A stretch of 64,000 bases of DNA. Source: Oscillospiraceae bacterium (GTDB lineage: Bacteria > Bacillota > Clostridia > Oscillospirales > Oscillospiraceae). The DNA lies in NCBI GenBank assembly GCA_009777235.1, contig WRMH01000003.1:1-64000 (forward strand), read 5' to 3'. The translations under genes were made by a program, and so were the position numbers. Of this stretch, positions 44,783 to 54,507 are shown piece by piece. Position 1 is the stretch's first letter. Every line of letters begins with the position of its first letter. The notes under the pieces were generated by a model. It did not search any database, had not been told where the DNA came from, and saw only the letters and a list, made by a program, of their open reading frames with translations.

Positions 44783-45159
44783 TAAAGGCACGCAGGAGGG
44801 CATTACTGCCTGTGTCGCCGTTAGGCGACGCTGCCTACGCGCCGATGTAAACATTCAGCGTTTATTGCGGATAGCCCTGCCGCGAAGCCACAAAATCAGG
44901 TTGAAAATACCGAGATGAAAAGGTATACTGATAGTGGTTGTAGCGGCGGTTTTTCCGTGTCTGTAGGCGTTTTCTTTAACAGGTCCCCTACATTCGCCGT
45001 GACGGTGCTGGAACACCTCACGGTCGCTGCGGCCTCTTATTATGGCCTTGCGGTCGTTAATTTATCACAAATGCCGGCAAATTGCAATAATATTTTGTAT
45101 TTTTGAGTGAAAAGTAAAGATAGAGACATATTCGGCGATATTGCTTATGTTCTGCTAAA
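44783..45159. other. Intergenic region, no credible gene
   Basis: A 63-codon frame here (44915-45106) has no ribosome site and no recognisable content. CCGTGACGGTG...CACCTCACGG (about 44997-45023) forms a hairpin. Nothing else stands out. Confidence 0.5.
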
Positions 45160-46440
45160 TTAGCAAACTTCCCAATGTCCTGAACGTGTTGATCCGATAC
45201 GCTTTAGCTTGCCTTCCGCTTTCAGTGCGTCTACTTCGCGGGCTACCGTGCGCCGGGATAATCCAGTTAAATTAGCTATGCCGACAAGGGTAATGCCGGG
45301 ATTTTCACGTATGGCATTTACTATTTTATTAGTGCCAAGATTAGTGCCATTAGTGCCAAGATTAGTGCCATTAGTGCCAAGATTAGTGCCATTAGTGCCA
45401 AGATTAGTGCCATCAGTGACATTTGTGTCGTCAACCGTTACGTCGAAACCGTCAGCAAAAGGAAACGTCACTATCAAAAAGTCCCCTGCAAACTTAAAAA
45501 TATTTCTGTCGTAAGCGTTCAAAATCCTGCCCATTCCTGAATCAAGCTGCTCCACCAAACCGACATCGCGTAACACGCGCATAAGCTCGCGATTTCGCGG
45601 CATTGAGCAATATTCGAAAAAGCTCTCGCGAGACAAGCCCTCCGGCAAGCCGCCGTATGACGTAATTGTAATTCGGTCAGCGAAAATCTCAATTGTTGGA
45701 ACGGCATTGCGGCTGTAGTCGTTGTGAACGATGGCGTTAATCACGGCTTCGCGAAGCGCGGTGCGGTCAACCATTTGTTGCTCAATACGCTCTTTGGGTG
45801 TAATTTTTGTGAATGTACGGTTCTCAACGTCAAGACGGTCAAGCACTTGATTTGTCGCTTTTATAAGGCAGCAATACCCATATTCGTAATTTTCGATAAG
45901 GTCAACCTTGTCTTTTCCGGCATATTTCGCGACCTTAATTGAAACGCCATTTTCATCGGCGAGCATATAAGCGACAAAATTATCGCATCCGTCCGGCGTG
46001 AGCAACTCAAGCGAGGTCATAAAGTGTTCGTTTAACTTTAACTTTTTCGCCTGATAATAAATTTCCAGCTGCTCAAAAGTCAGACCTTTTCGCGGCGCTG
46101 GGATATTTCCGAGCGATATGGGGCGATGACGCGCATACAGGTTATCAATCACTTGCGTTGTCATTGGCTGGACGGAATTACCTGTGCGAATAAAACAACC
46201 ACGCTCCGAGCGTCCCTGATTTCGTATATAATACGGCTTTTCCATGCCGCTTGAAACGATTATCTTAATGACAGAAGTGCTGTCAACCCTTTCAACCGCA
46301 ATATCAAACAAGCCAAGGACAGATGGTGAAATATTGTTCTTGATCCGGTCAACAATCTGCCGCCCCACAAAGTCAATATCGGAAACGCCCACAGCTTTTC
46401 CGTCGTCATCAATACCAATATAAATCAGTAAATTCCCAAA
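45160..46440 (-). pseudogene. AlbA_2/Schlafen-type ATP-binding regulator, N-terminally truncated
   Basis: The readable frame begins inside an AlbA_2 domain (IYIGIDDDGKAVGVSDID); the first part is missing and a stop lies directly upstream at 46441-46443. The rest is normal: REAVINAIVHNDYSRNAVPT of the HATPase-like C-terminal half, a 4-fold GTNLGTN linker (about residues 330-357), and a winged helix (GITLVGIANLTGLSRRTV). Such genes are common accessory regulators. The break coincides with an IS-like end at 46442-46474. A GTG at 46392 could start a shortened protein. Confidence 0.7.
45329..45412. repeat. Four perfect 21-bp tandem repeats inside a gene
   Basis: Four units of TTAGTGCCAAGATTAGTGCC plus A encode GTNLGTN each on the minus strand. 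Unit length is a multiple of three, so copy-number change alters linker length without a frameshift. Confidence 0.9.
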
Positions 46441-46441
46441 T

Positions 46442-46474
46442 TAAGTTCCATAGTGGACGCAAAAGTGGAACTTA
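46442..46474. mobile_element. Possible insertion-sequence end remnant
   Basis: TAAGTTCCA (46442-46450) and TGGAACTTA (46466-46474) are a 9-bp inverted pair around TAGTGGACGCAAAAG. It sits exactly where the AlbA_2 gene loses its coding sequence. No transposase remains and the family was not identified. The rest of 46475-46599 holds nothing recognisable. Confidence 0.35.
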
Positions 46475-46599
46475 CCGGGAGAATTTACTAAAGTAAACAT
46501 ATTAAAACATTCAGACATATTTCACAATGTCTGCGGTTTTCTCGGTTACACCCCAGACACGGTGAGGAAAAGGGTCAGTAAACAATACACTAAAGGGCA

Positions 46600-47895
46600 C
46601 TATATGCAAAACGCCGCATACAGTGGAATTGTTTTGATACCGCTTTCAAATCCAAAGTTATTTGCAGACACTTTTATGGCGTATTCGGGTTTGAATTTTT
46701 GAATATATACCTTTAGGCTTTTTGCTTTACTGTTTTGTGCTGATTTGACCTCTATAGGAATGAGCTTTCCGCCACGCTGTATAACAAAGTCCACCTCAGC
46801 TTCTCCTTCGCTGTACCATGTATAACAGGTATGGTCACGACAGGCTAATTGAGAGCAAACATAGTTTTCCGTCAGTCCGCCTTTGAAGTCATTCAAGTCG
46901 TCAGCTGAATAAAGAACATCACTTGCAAGCACATTATTCTTTGCGCACAAAAGCCCAACATCTGATACAAAGATTTTGAAGCTGTCTATATTCTTATAGT
47001 TATCAAGGGGCTTTTTTACTATATCAAGAGCGTTGACGCGAGTGATAATGCCGGACAAAGCGAGCCATTCAATGGCATTTTCAAACTCTGCGGCTCGCCC
47101 GCCCGATTTTATCAGTTTATATTGAAACCGCGTATTCTTTTTGGAAAGCTGGGCTGTTACGCTGTTGTATGCAAGTCTTGTTTTTTTGATTTCATTTTTG
47201 TTGTTATATTTACTCATATCATCTAAATAAGCATCCAATATCAACTTTTGTGTTGCTCTTATCAAAGTGTAGTCATTAGTTTCAATGAATTTTGCAACGC
47301 AATCAGGCATACCTCCCACCACTAAATATTGACGGTATTGTTCGAGCAACATATTATGATAAATCTTATCCATTGGAGAGTTTGTTTCAAAACACTGTTT
47401 GATTTTATCAACAAACTCGACCTTTCCTGCGGCAATCAAAAATTCTTCAAAATCCATAGGAAAAAGCGTGAGCCTGTTTACTTTCCCGACCGGAAAAGAA
47501 TATTCCTCGCGGCTAACCGCAACGCCAAGCAAACTTCCCGCTACAATAACATGATATTCCGGCGCAAATTCATCAAAGTATTTCAAAGATGTAAGAGCGG
47601 GAGGACAAAGCTGGATTTCGTCTAAAAAAATAAGTGTCCTTCCTCTTGTTATCGTTTGCCTTGTAAAAACCTCGATTTTCGGAACAACTTCTTTTGGGTC
47701 TAATGTGTTTTCAAAAATCGCTTTTGCGTCTTTATCAAACTCAAAATTGATGTAAGCAACATTATCATACTGCTCTCTTGCAAATTCCAAAACAACATAG
47801 GTTTTGCCAACTTGCCGCGCACCTTGTAAAATAAGCGGCTGCCTGTATTTTGAATTTTTCCATTTTAATAGCTGTGCAGTAATTTTCCTTAACAT
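46600..47895 (-). CDS. DUF4143-type AAA ATPase
   Basis: A 431-residue ATPase of the COG1373 family. Walker A is LQGARQVGKTYV, Walker B TLIFLDEIQLC, and the C-terminal DUF4143 domain ends in a nuclease-like EVDFVIQRGGKLIPIEVKSA. Many such proteins are scattered through bacterial genomes; their cellular role is unknown. GAGGTGAAG precedes ATG 47895. Its promoter lies in a large inverted repeat. Confidence 0.85.
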   Translation of the reverse strand: MLRKITAQLLKWKNSKYRQPLILQGARQVGKTYVVLEFAREQYDNVAYINFEFDKDAKAIFENTLDPKEVVPKIEVFTRQTITRGRTLIFLDEIQLCPPALTSLKYFDEFAPEYHVIVAGSLLGVAVSREEYSFPVGKVNRLTLFPMDFEEFLIAAGKVEFVDKIKQCFETNSPMDKIYHNMLLEQYRQYLVVGGMPDCVAKFIETNDYTLIRATQKLILDAYLDDMSKYNNKNEIKKTRLAYNSVTAQLSKKNTRFQYKLIKSGGRAAEFENAIEWLALSGIITRVNALDIVKKPLDNYKNIDSFKIFVSDVGLLCAKNNVLASDVLYSADDLNDFKGGLTENYVCSQLACRDHTCYTWYSEGEAEVDFVIQRGGKLIPIEVKSAQNSKAKSLKVYIQKFKPEYAIKVSANNFGFESGIKTIPLYAAFCI

Positions 47896-47903
47896 AAAAC
47901 TTC

Positions 47904-47997
47904 ACCTCAAGACATAACTTAACACTTATTCGTCAAATTGTCAAGCAATATAATTGATATATCCACATTAAACCTGACGAATAAGTGCTTTTGAGGT
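47904..47997 (-). promoter_or_regulatory. Promoter inside a large two-part inverted repeat
   Basis: On the minus strand TTGACA (47939-47944), 17 bp, TAAGTT (47916-47921). CACTTATTCGTCA (47923-47935), within the spacer, pairs with TGACGAATAAGTG (47975-47987); outside it ACCTCAA (47904-47910) pairs with TTGAGGT (47991-47997). The two half-sites 52 bp apart suggest a looping or dimeric regulator. Confidence 0.55.
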
Positions 47998-48026
47998 AAA
48001 AGGCAAATTTACTTTTCCCCCATCAC

Positions 48027-50354
48027 TTACGGTGCTGCGTTTACCACCATCCAGTCGAGCACGCTGCCGTCCTCGCCGCATAAGTACAAAACTCTGCCCT
48101 CGCGGACGTTAAAGCCCATGCGTATACGATGGATGTCCAAAGCGTCGTTTGAGCCTCTGCCGGCAAATTCGAGCGTGCCGCCCGGCTCTACTGTGGCAAG
48201 AGGCATAGCCCACATAAACGGATTATGCAAATCGTCCGTAAAGTATAAATGCGTGGTTTCAATAGCCGTGTCGCTCGCGTTTTGCAAAGCGGCGCCGTTG
48301 CGCGAGCTTGAACCATACGCCTGTGTTATGGACAGGGTGGGTGCTTCTTCGCGGGTAACAAGCGTGATGCTTACGACGCCGTCTATGGCATCCGCCGCCG
48401 ACACGGTTATCTCGTCTGTGTAGATAATCTCGCCGTTTAGCACCCAATGGTCAAAGACGGCATATTTTGAAAGCGCGGGTTTTACGGGGATAGTAAGGTG
48501 AGCAAAATATGTAGACGAAGCGGCCGCTTGCGTGCCGATAACAGCGTCGCCGCCGCTGACCCGCACGGTAAACATTTCGTCATCCCAGCCAAAATGATCG
48601 CGCATACCTTGCAAAAAGTAAGCGGAACGCGCCTCGGTATAAACTACCATATTGCTGTGATTGAATTCTATTGAATCCCGGCTCACCCAAGCCGCGTATT
48701 TCCTGGCGTCCAAGGCATACCCGATTTCTTTATAAGCCTCGCCATAACGCTCTTTTGTGTATTTTGAGACATTTTCGGGTGTTACGACGTTAGAGATAAT
48801 ATCGCAGGCGTACATTGCAAATTTATCAGCCATATCCGGCCGCGCAAAGAGCGCCGTGAGCATATAGCTGTACCTGTCGTTGTTCCTTGTGAGATAGTCC
48901 TTAAAAGACGGGCTGTTTGCGCGGACATTATCTTCATAAAGACTCATCAGAAAATCCAAATCATACATGATATAACGCCAACGCCCGTCAAGCTCCGGCG
49001 CGAGGTCTAAAGGATTACCCTCTTCATCTGTTTGAGGACCGATATAACGCCAGCGTTTGAGGTTGCCGCCGGGCCAGTCGCGGTTGCCAACGAAGGTCTG
49101 AAAAGCGTAATAATGCAGCAGGTTGTCTATATCAACAAGGGCGTTGAAATCTGCCAAAACTTTATCGTCGGTAAAATCCTTGTTATAAAAATCGTTGACT
49201 TCACCTATTGCGGCTATCAAGGTTTCATCTTCGGTTCTGACCCACCATTCGCCGTCGCCCACAATCTGAAAATCCCGTGTAGGCGCGGAATAGACGTCTT
49301 CTAAATACTGTTCGTTTATAGCGACCTCAAGCCAAGCGAAGCCATAGTATTCGCCGTTGATGAAAACTGCCGCCGCCCGGAGCGGGGGCGTGACCCGAAA
49401 ACCGGACAGCAAAGAGAGATTATAGTTGACCTCTTGGCGGAGCATGGCAAAATCGCGGTCATTGGCATTGTTGCTGAGTACAAGCTGATCGTATCTGGTA
49501 ATGGGTGTGCCGTAAAGGTCCGCCCTCACATCATCGGGGAAGAAATTATAACGAAACCGGCCTTGACCGGGCTCTACTTCATAGGCATTGCGGGCGATGA
49601 GGCGGAGCGATTTTTGATTGGAGGCGCGAGACCAGCCGCCGTGTACGCGGACACCCGCGGGCTGTGCCAATACGCGCTTGCCACTTTCAAAAACCTCGAC
49701 ATATATCGGCCGTTCGCCGTCCATGCCGCGTATGTTGAAGTTTGCCGGGTCGGGCGGGTTTATCCAAGCTCCGGGATTGTTTTTCCTGTACTCCTCGCGC
49801 AAACGCCCCTCCACAAGTATGCCGATGTCGTAGTCATAGAGATATTCGTCGTCCGTCGAAAGCGAAAACACCATCACGTCAAACCTGTCGTCGAAATCAC
49901 CGCCTATGAAATATGTATGAACAAGCGTGAGCGATGTATCATCTTCGGTCACGGCGGCGGCTTTGAGCGGGTAGACCGCTATGCTCTGACCGCGCCAGGA
50001 AGGCGGCTCAAGCTCTATCGGGCCTGTATATACTTGCGAGTCATATGTCGGCTCCGAGCCGTCTAAGGTGTAGTATATGACGGCATCGGGAGTTGACGCG
50101 GATATGCTTACCGCAATGGCGGAGGGGTGAAAATGCCCGTCATGAGAGAGCGTAAGGCTTGGCCGGACTCGAACGGTTTCGGCATCTTCGATAAAACCGA
50201 TACCGTCCGCGTTTTGACCGTCTGTGCCGGAAGCATTATCGGGAGAAAGAACCGGGGGCAAGATAACAGGCGCGGGGCTTAGATTTAAAAGCACTATCGT
50301 CACTGCCATCAATACTGAGGCTGCCGCTAAAAATATCCATTTTTTTGCAATCAC
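48027..50354 (-). CDS. CotH-family protein kinase-like surface protein
   Basis: A 775-residue protein with an N-terminal membrane anchor or signal (KKWIFLAAASVLMAVTIVLL), a chitobiase/FN3-like beta domain (VIYYTLDGSEPTYDSQVYTG), a CotH domain (about 190-560; SLRLIARNAY, FINGEYYGFAWLEVAINEQY, NRDWPGGNLKRWRY, MYDLDFLM) and a C-terminal beta-sandwich. CotH proteins are atypical kinases that phosphorylate spore-coat proteins. GTG 50354, 8 nt after AAAGGA, is the best start. It is last in an operon with DUF4956 and VTC genes. Confidence 0.85.
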   Translation of the reverse strand: MIAKKWIFLAAASVLMAVTIVLLNLSPAPVILPPVLSPDNASGTDGQNADGIGFIEDAETVRVRPSLTLSHDGHFHPSAIAVSISASTPDAVIYYTLDGSEPTYDSQVYTGPIELEPPSWRGQSIAVYPLKAAAVTEDDTSLTLVHTYFIGGDFDDRFDVMVFSLSTDDEYLYDYDIGILVEGRLREEYRKNNPGAWINPPDPANFNIRGMDGERPIYVEVFESGKRVLAQPAGVRVHGGWSRASNQKSLRLIARNAYEVEPGQGRFRYNFFPDDVRADLYGTPITRYDQLVLSNNANDRDFAMLRQEVNYNLSLLSGFRVTPPLRAAAVFINGEYYGFAWLEVAINEQYLEDVYSAPTRDFQIVGDGEWWVRTEDETLIAAIGEVNDFYNKDFTDDKVLADFNALVDIDNLLHYYAFQTFVGNRDWPGGNLKRWRYIGPQTDEEGNPLDLAPELDGRWRYIMYDLDFLMSLYEDNVRANSPSFKDYLTRNNDRYSYMLTALFARPDMADKFAMYACDIISNVVTPENVSKYTKERYGEAYKEIGYALDARKYAAWVSRDSIEFNHSNMVVYTEARSAYFLQGMRDHFGWDDEMFTVRVSGGDAVIGTQAAASSTYFAHLTIPVKPALSKYAVFDHWVLNGEIIYTDEITVSAADAIDGVVSITLVTREEAPTLSITQAYGSSSRNGAALQNASDTAIETTHLYFTDDLHNPFMWAMPLATVEPGGTLEFAGRGSNDALDIHRIRMGFNVREGRVLYLCGEDGSVLDWMVVNAAP

Positions 50355-50464
50355 AATGACTTTCCTTTCGTATTTCCTGCGGCGCGGGCTTGCTGTACAG
50401 ACTTGCGGCACAGGCTGGCGGCGCGGATTTGAGGCATCGGTTTGCGGCGCGGACTGCTCCCGCT

Positions 50465-51124
50465 TTAGTAGTAATCTCCCGAGTATTCCACGAGTGATAC
50501 CGTCTCGATGCCATCCGCGTTTTTGAGTTCATCAGTAAATGAGGTATTTCCTTTGCGGACAGTTACCTCAGAGGTTATCTCCGAATAGAGCTTTGTGGAG
50601 GTCTTATTCTTTGTCCGGGCTTTCAGGGGTTTTAACAAATCATTGACCGTATCTTCAGCTTTGGGATCATAGCGTACGATCAGAAGAAAGCATTTTTTGT
50701 CAATGCGTATAAGCGATATGACAATGTACATAAAAGCGATAAAGCATGTGCCTATGATGGCTACGCTATAAAGCTGAGCTCCCGCCGTGAGCCCCGCCGC
50801 CACCGCCCAAAAGAGAAACCCGACATCAAGGGGGTCTTTTACAGCGGCGCGGAAACGCACGATACTCAGAGCGCCGACCATGCCGAGCGTTAAAACAAGG
50901 TTTGCCCCAATCGTAATTATGATAAGCGACGTCACGACGCACACCATTATAATAAGCATATTGAAGCGCGCGCTATAGACTACGCCCTCGTTAAAATAAC
51001 GGTAAACCAAGAAAATAATGATGCCGCAGATCAACGCAAAGACCATATTGAGCAAAACCTGTGTCCCGGTGAGAGCTTGCAGCTGTTGCGGGGGTGTAAA
51101 TAACTCCTCAAAAAACTGACCCAT
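50465..51124 (-). CDS. DUF4956 membrane protein
   Basis: A 219-residue protein with four membrane helices (about 25-145; LTLGMVGALSIVRFRAAVKD is the family signature) and a soluble C-terminal domain. Its ATG overlaps the VTC-gene stop (TAATG), so translation is coupled. DUF4956 recurs with VTC and CotH genes; it may be the membrane part of a polyphosphate or phosphorylation system (inference). Confidence 0.85.
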   Translation of the reverse strand: MGQFFEELFTPPQQLQALTGTQVLLNMVFALICGIIIFLVYRYFNEGVVYSARFNMLIIMVCVVTSLIIITIGANLVLTLGMVGALSIVRFRAAVKDPLDVGFLFWAVAAGLTAGAQLYSVAIIGTCFIAFMYIVISLIRIDKKCFLLIVRYDPKAEDTVNDLLKPLKARTKNKTSTKLYSEITSEVTVRKGNTSFTDELKNADGIETVSLVEYSGDYY

Positions 51125-51837
51125 TAGTAAGTAAATCTCCTCTCGCGCATAAAGCAATATTTTGACATTTCCGTATGTATAATCGGCACATCTTGTAACA
51201 TGCCGGCTATCACCGTTGGCAGAAAACCCGTGTATTTAAGCTCCATAATCAAATCAAAACCGACGGCGGCGCCGATTGACAGATTATTTGATGCGCCGCC
51301 GTTTTTTGCATATTCGGACACCGTGTCCAAATCATCAATTTTTAAGCTGTCGGGGCGCATAGATGAATCAAAAGTAATGCGGACATCGCCCGGCGGGTAG
51401 ACGTAAGCCTCGCGGACATATGTAAAGGCGGCGCTGGGGCGCAATCCCCTCGTAATTTGGATAGCGTTCATGGCCTGCCACAATGGATTTTCCGATTTAT
51501 CCATAAAGCCAAAATCACCCGACGCCATTTGAGAAAGCTCATCCTTTGTCATTATAACAGAATTTTTATAAGATAGCGAGCCGTCTTTATGTTTGTTTTC
51601 AAAACGTATAAAAGACAGGTCGCCGTTATAATAACGGGCTCTGTATTTGTCGCGGCGGTATTTACCAAAATGCTTATCGTTGTAGAATGTATCATACATA
51701 TCGTCCACGTAGATATTGCTAACGGTGTAGATACCCCCCGAATGTGAGTCGGGAGCCATGACACCTTTTATACGGCGTTTTATCCTCTCGGAGGTCTGAT
51801 AGCTGAGTATAAATTTTAGCTCATTGCGGTATCTCAT
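51124..51837 (-). CDS. VTC-domain (polyphosphate polymerase-like) protein
   Basis: A 237-residue tunnel-fold protein of the VTC family. RYRNELKFILS, SNIYVDDMYDTFY, KYRARYYNG, RFENKHKDG and FDLIMELKYTGFLP supply the basic and acidic tunnel residues that bind triphosphate and metal. Eukaryotic VTC4 makes polyphosphate; the bacterial product is not known from sequence. First gene of the VTC-DUF4956-CotH operon. Confidence 0.87.
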   Translation of the reverse strand: MRYRNELKFILSYQTSERIKRRIKGVMAPDSHSGGIYTVSNIYVDDMYDTFYNDKHFGKYRRDKYRARYYNGDLSFIRFENKHKDGSLSYKNSVIMTKDELSQMASGDFGFMDKSENPLWQAMNAIQITRGLRPSAAFTYVREAYVYPPGDVRITFDSSMRPDSLKIDDLDTVSEYAKNGGASNNLSIGAAVGFDLIMELKYTGFLPTVIAGMLQDVPIIHTEMSKYCFMRERRFTY

Positions 51838-51939
51838 TGCTTCTCCTTTTTTGGCGTCGCCGAATATTTAAATTTATGGGGTGCAGGTCATGGTCGAACA
51901 TCTGTGCTATGTAGCGCCCGCCGCCGCAGGAGATTTGCG

Positions 51940-54459
51940 TTATGCCGTTTCTATCGCGCTCGCTTTTTGCAGGCCGAGCTTTTCTACGGCGGCTTCACGC
52001 ATTTTATATTTCATGATTTTTCCGGCGGCATTCATGGGAAATTCGCTGACAAAGTCCACATAGCTCGGAACTTTATGTTTTGCCATGCTGGCGCGTACAA
52101 AGTCTTTTACTTCGCTTTCGGAGAGTGTTTCACCGTCTTTTAATATGACGGCTGCCATGATTTCCTCTCCGTACTGCTCAGAGGGTACGCCGATGACTTG
52201 AACATCTTTGATTTTTGGATGCGTATACAAAAACTCCTCGATTTCTTTCGGGTAAATGTTCTCGCCGCCTCGAATGATCATGTCCCTGAGCCTGCCTGTT
52301 ATGCGGTAGTTTCCGTCAGAAGTTTCACAGGCAAGGTCTCCCGTGTGAAGCCAGCCGTCTTTATCTATGGCGGCCGCGGTGGCGTCGGGCATCTTGTAAT
52401 AGCCCTTCATGATATTGTACCCGCGCGCGACAAACTCTCCGTTTTCGCCGACAGGCATCGGACGGTTTGTTTCCGGGTCAACGATTTTGCACTCCACGCC
52501 GGGCAGCGCCCTGCCGACAGTGCCGACCCTCACGTCTATAGGGTCGTCAATAGAGCTCATCGTGCATCCGGGCGAGCTTTCGGTCTGCCCGAAAACGATA
52601 GTGATTTCAGACATATTCATTTTCTCCAAGACATCGCGCATGACGGATATTGGGCACGGGCTGCCCGCCATGATTCCGGTTCTTGTATGCGTGAAGTCAT
52701 CGGGGTTGAAGTCGGGGTGTTCGAGCATGGCTATGAACATTGTCGGGACACCGTTTATCGCCGTAATGCGCTCTTGTTTTACGCAGGCGAGCGCGGCTTT
52801 TGGCGTGAAATACGGAAGCGGAGACATTGTGGAGGCGTGCGTCATCGAAGCTATCATCGAAAGCACCATGCCAAAGCAATGAAACATCGGCACATGGATA
52901 AGATAACGGTCGGCGGTAGATAAATCCATGCGGTCGCCGATACATTTACCGTTGTTTATTATGTTGTGATGGGTGAGCATGACCCCCTTGGGAAAGCCGG
53001 TAGTTCCGGAGGTGTATTGCATATTGCACACATCGCCCGGCACGGTCAGGGCGGCTATTCTATGAACCTCCTCGATCGGTATAGGCTTGCTCTTTTCCAT
53101 CGCCTCATCCCATGTCAGGCATCCGCTCTGCTTTGAGGTGATATTGATGATATTGCGCAAGAATGGCAGCCGCTTGCAATGCAAAGGCTTGCCGGGTACG
53201 GAAGTTTCAAGCTCGGGGCAAATTTCTTTTATGACAGAGACATAGTCTGAGTCTCTGTAACCGTCAATCATGACGAGCGTGTGCACGTCGGCTTGCCTGA
53301 GTAAGTATTCTGCCTCGCGGATTTTATACGCGGTATTTACCGTGACCAAAACCGCGCCGATACGCACCGACGCCCAAAACGTGACAAACCACGCGGGAAC
53401 ATTGGTCGCCCAAATAGCCACCTTGTCGCCGGGCTTTATACCCAAAGCGATCAGGCTGCGTGCGAAGGTGTCCGCATCGTCGCGAAACTGCGAGTAGGTG
53501 CGCGTGTAGTCGAGCGTCGTGTATCTGAAAGCGTATTGATCGGGAAATTCATCCGCGACGCGATCAAGCACTTGCGAGAAAGTGATATCTAAAAGCTCGT
53601 CCTTTGGCCATATGTATTTGCCTGTTTTGCGTATGTTGTCGTAATGCCTCGCGGCCTTGCCCCGCCCGCTCAAAAGCCTGTTCATGGCGTTTACATAGTG
53701 GGGAAGCCTGATGTCGGCATCCGTAATATTTAAGTTATCATCCGTCATATCGAGGACAAGATGGCCTTTGTAGTCAATAGAGCGAAGCGCGAGCAGCATT
53801 TGTTCGAGCGGCACGTCTCCGTCGCCGACGAGCGTACACAAAAGCTCGTTGCCCGATTTACACGAGTCAGATACATGGACTAATTTCACATACGCGCCCA
53901 AATTGCGGATAGTCGCGTCGGCGGATTCGCCGCCGTATGCGTACGTGTGGTGCAAGTTCCAGAGCGCGGCAAGATTGTCGCTGGCAAAACGCTCAAGTAT
54001 TTTCGTCAGACATTCGGAATTTGTGTAAATACCTTTTGTTTCGATGAGCAAAATCACGCCAGCCTGCTCCGCTTTTTTTAAAAGCCCTGTGACGAGATCA
54101 AAGAGAGCTTCTTCGTCCGAGCTTGTATCAACGGAGGTATCGAGGCATACATACGGTATGCGCAAAGCGCCGGCGAGCCCGACGCACTGTTCCGCCGTTT
54201 TTTGATCAAGACTGCCGGAGAGGGTTATACACACGGCTTCGAGCCGGCGTTCGCGGAGGCTTCGCAAAAATTGCTGCCGCGCCCCGATGGATGCGGCAAT
54301 TTCGGACGAGCCGCCGGGTTTTGCGGCGGATATGCTTTTTGCGGAGCTCTCCGGCACAAAGCAAAGCTCAAGCCCGTCAAGCTCCATATTTTCGGCAAGC
54401 TGCGCGTGTTCGCTCCAGGTGAGATCAGGCCACGCATTTGTTTTATATGATAATTTCAT
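51940..54459 (-). CDS. Fusion of xylose-isomerase-like TIM barrel and acyl-CoA synthetase
   Basis: 839 residues. Residues 1-262 are an AP-endonuclease-2/sugar-isomerase TIM barrel with metal-site candidates E140 (LLIETKG), H170/H171 ([12 protein letters not shown]) and H195 (KLVHVSDS). Residues 290-830 are an AMP-forming ligase: P-loop [11 protein letters not shown] (482-492), [35 protein letters not shown] and the catalytic lysine in [11 protein letters not shown]. It ends the operon of a 2-oxoacid oxidoreductase, IlvE and a LeuA-like protein, suggesting CoA activation of a branched or short acid; the barrel's substrate is unknown. Confidence 0.85.
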   Translation of the reverse strand: MKLSYKTNAWPDLTWSEHAQLAENMELDGLELCFVPESSAKSISAAKPGGSSEIAASIGARQQFLRSLRERRLEAVCITLSGSLDQKTAEQCVGLAGALRIPYVCLDTSVDTSSDEEALFDLVTGLLKKAEQAGVILLIETKGIYTNSECLTKILERFASDNLAALWNLHHTYAYGGESADATIRNLGAYVKLVHVSDSCKSGNELLCTLVGDGDVPLEQMLLALRSIDYKGHLVLDMTDDNLNITDADIRLPHYVNAMNRLLSGRGKAARHYDNIRKTGKYIWPKDELLDITFSQVLDRVADEFPDQYAFRYTTLDYTRTYSQFRDDADTFARSLIALGIKPGDKVAIWATNVPAWFVTFWASVRIGAVLVTVNTAYKIREAEYLLRQADVHTLVMIDGYRDSDYVSVIKEICPELETSVPGKPLHCKRLPFLRNIINITSKQSGCLTWDEAMEKSKPIPIEEVHRIAALTVPGDVCNMQYTSGTTGFPKGVMLTHHNIINNGKCIGDRMDLSTADRYLIHVPMFHCFGMVLSMIASMTHASTMSPLPYFTPKAALACVKQERITAINGVPTMFIAMLEHPDFNPDDFTHTRTGIMAGSPCPISVMRDVLEKMNMSEITIVFGQTESSPGCTMSSIDDPIDVRVGTVGRALPGVECKIVDPETNRPMPVGENGEFVARGYNIMKGYYKMPDATAAAIDKDGWLHTGDLACETSDGNYRITGRLRDMIIRGGENIYPKEIEEFLYTHPKIKDVQVIGVPSEQYGEEIMAAVILKDGETLSESEVKDFVRASMAKHKVPSYVDFVSEFPMNAAGKIMKYKMREAAVEKLGLQKASAIETA

Positions 54460-54507
54460 TGTTTAATAGTCTCCCGATAATAATTAAAAGTACATACAGG
54501 TCGGAAA

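Noticed and set aside
44915..45106. 63-codon plus-strand frame
   Set aside because: No ribosome site, no motif, and it lies in structured intergenic DNA.
45329..45412. CRISPR-like array
   Set aside because: Units are contiguous 21-bp coding repeats without spacers.
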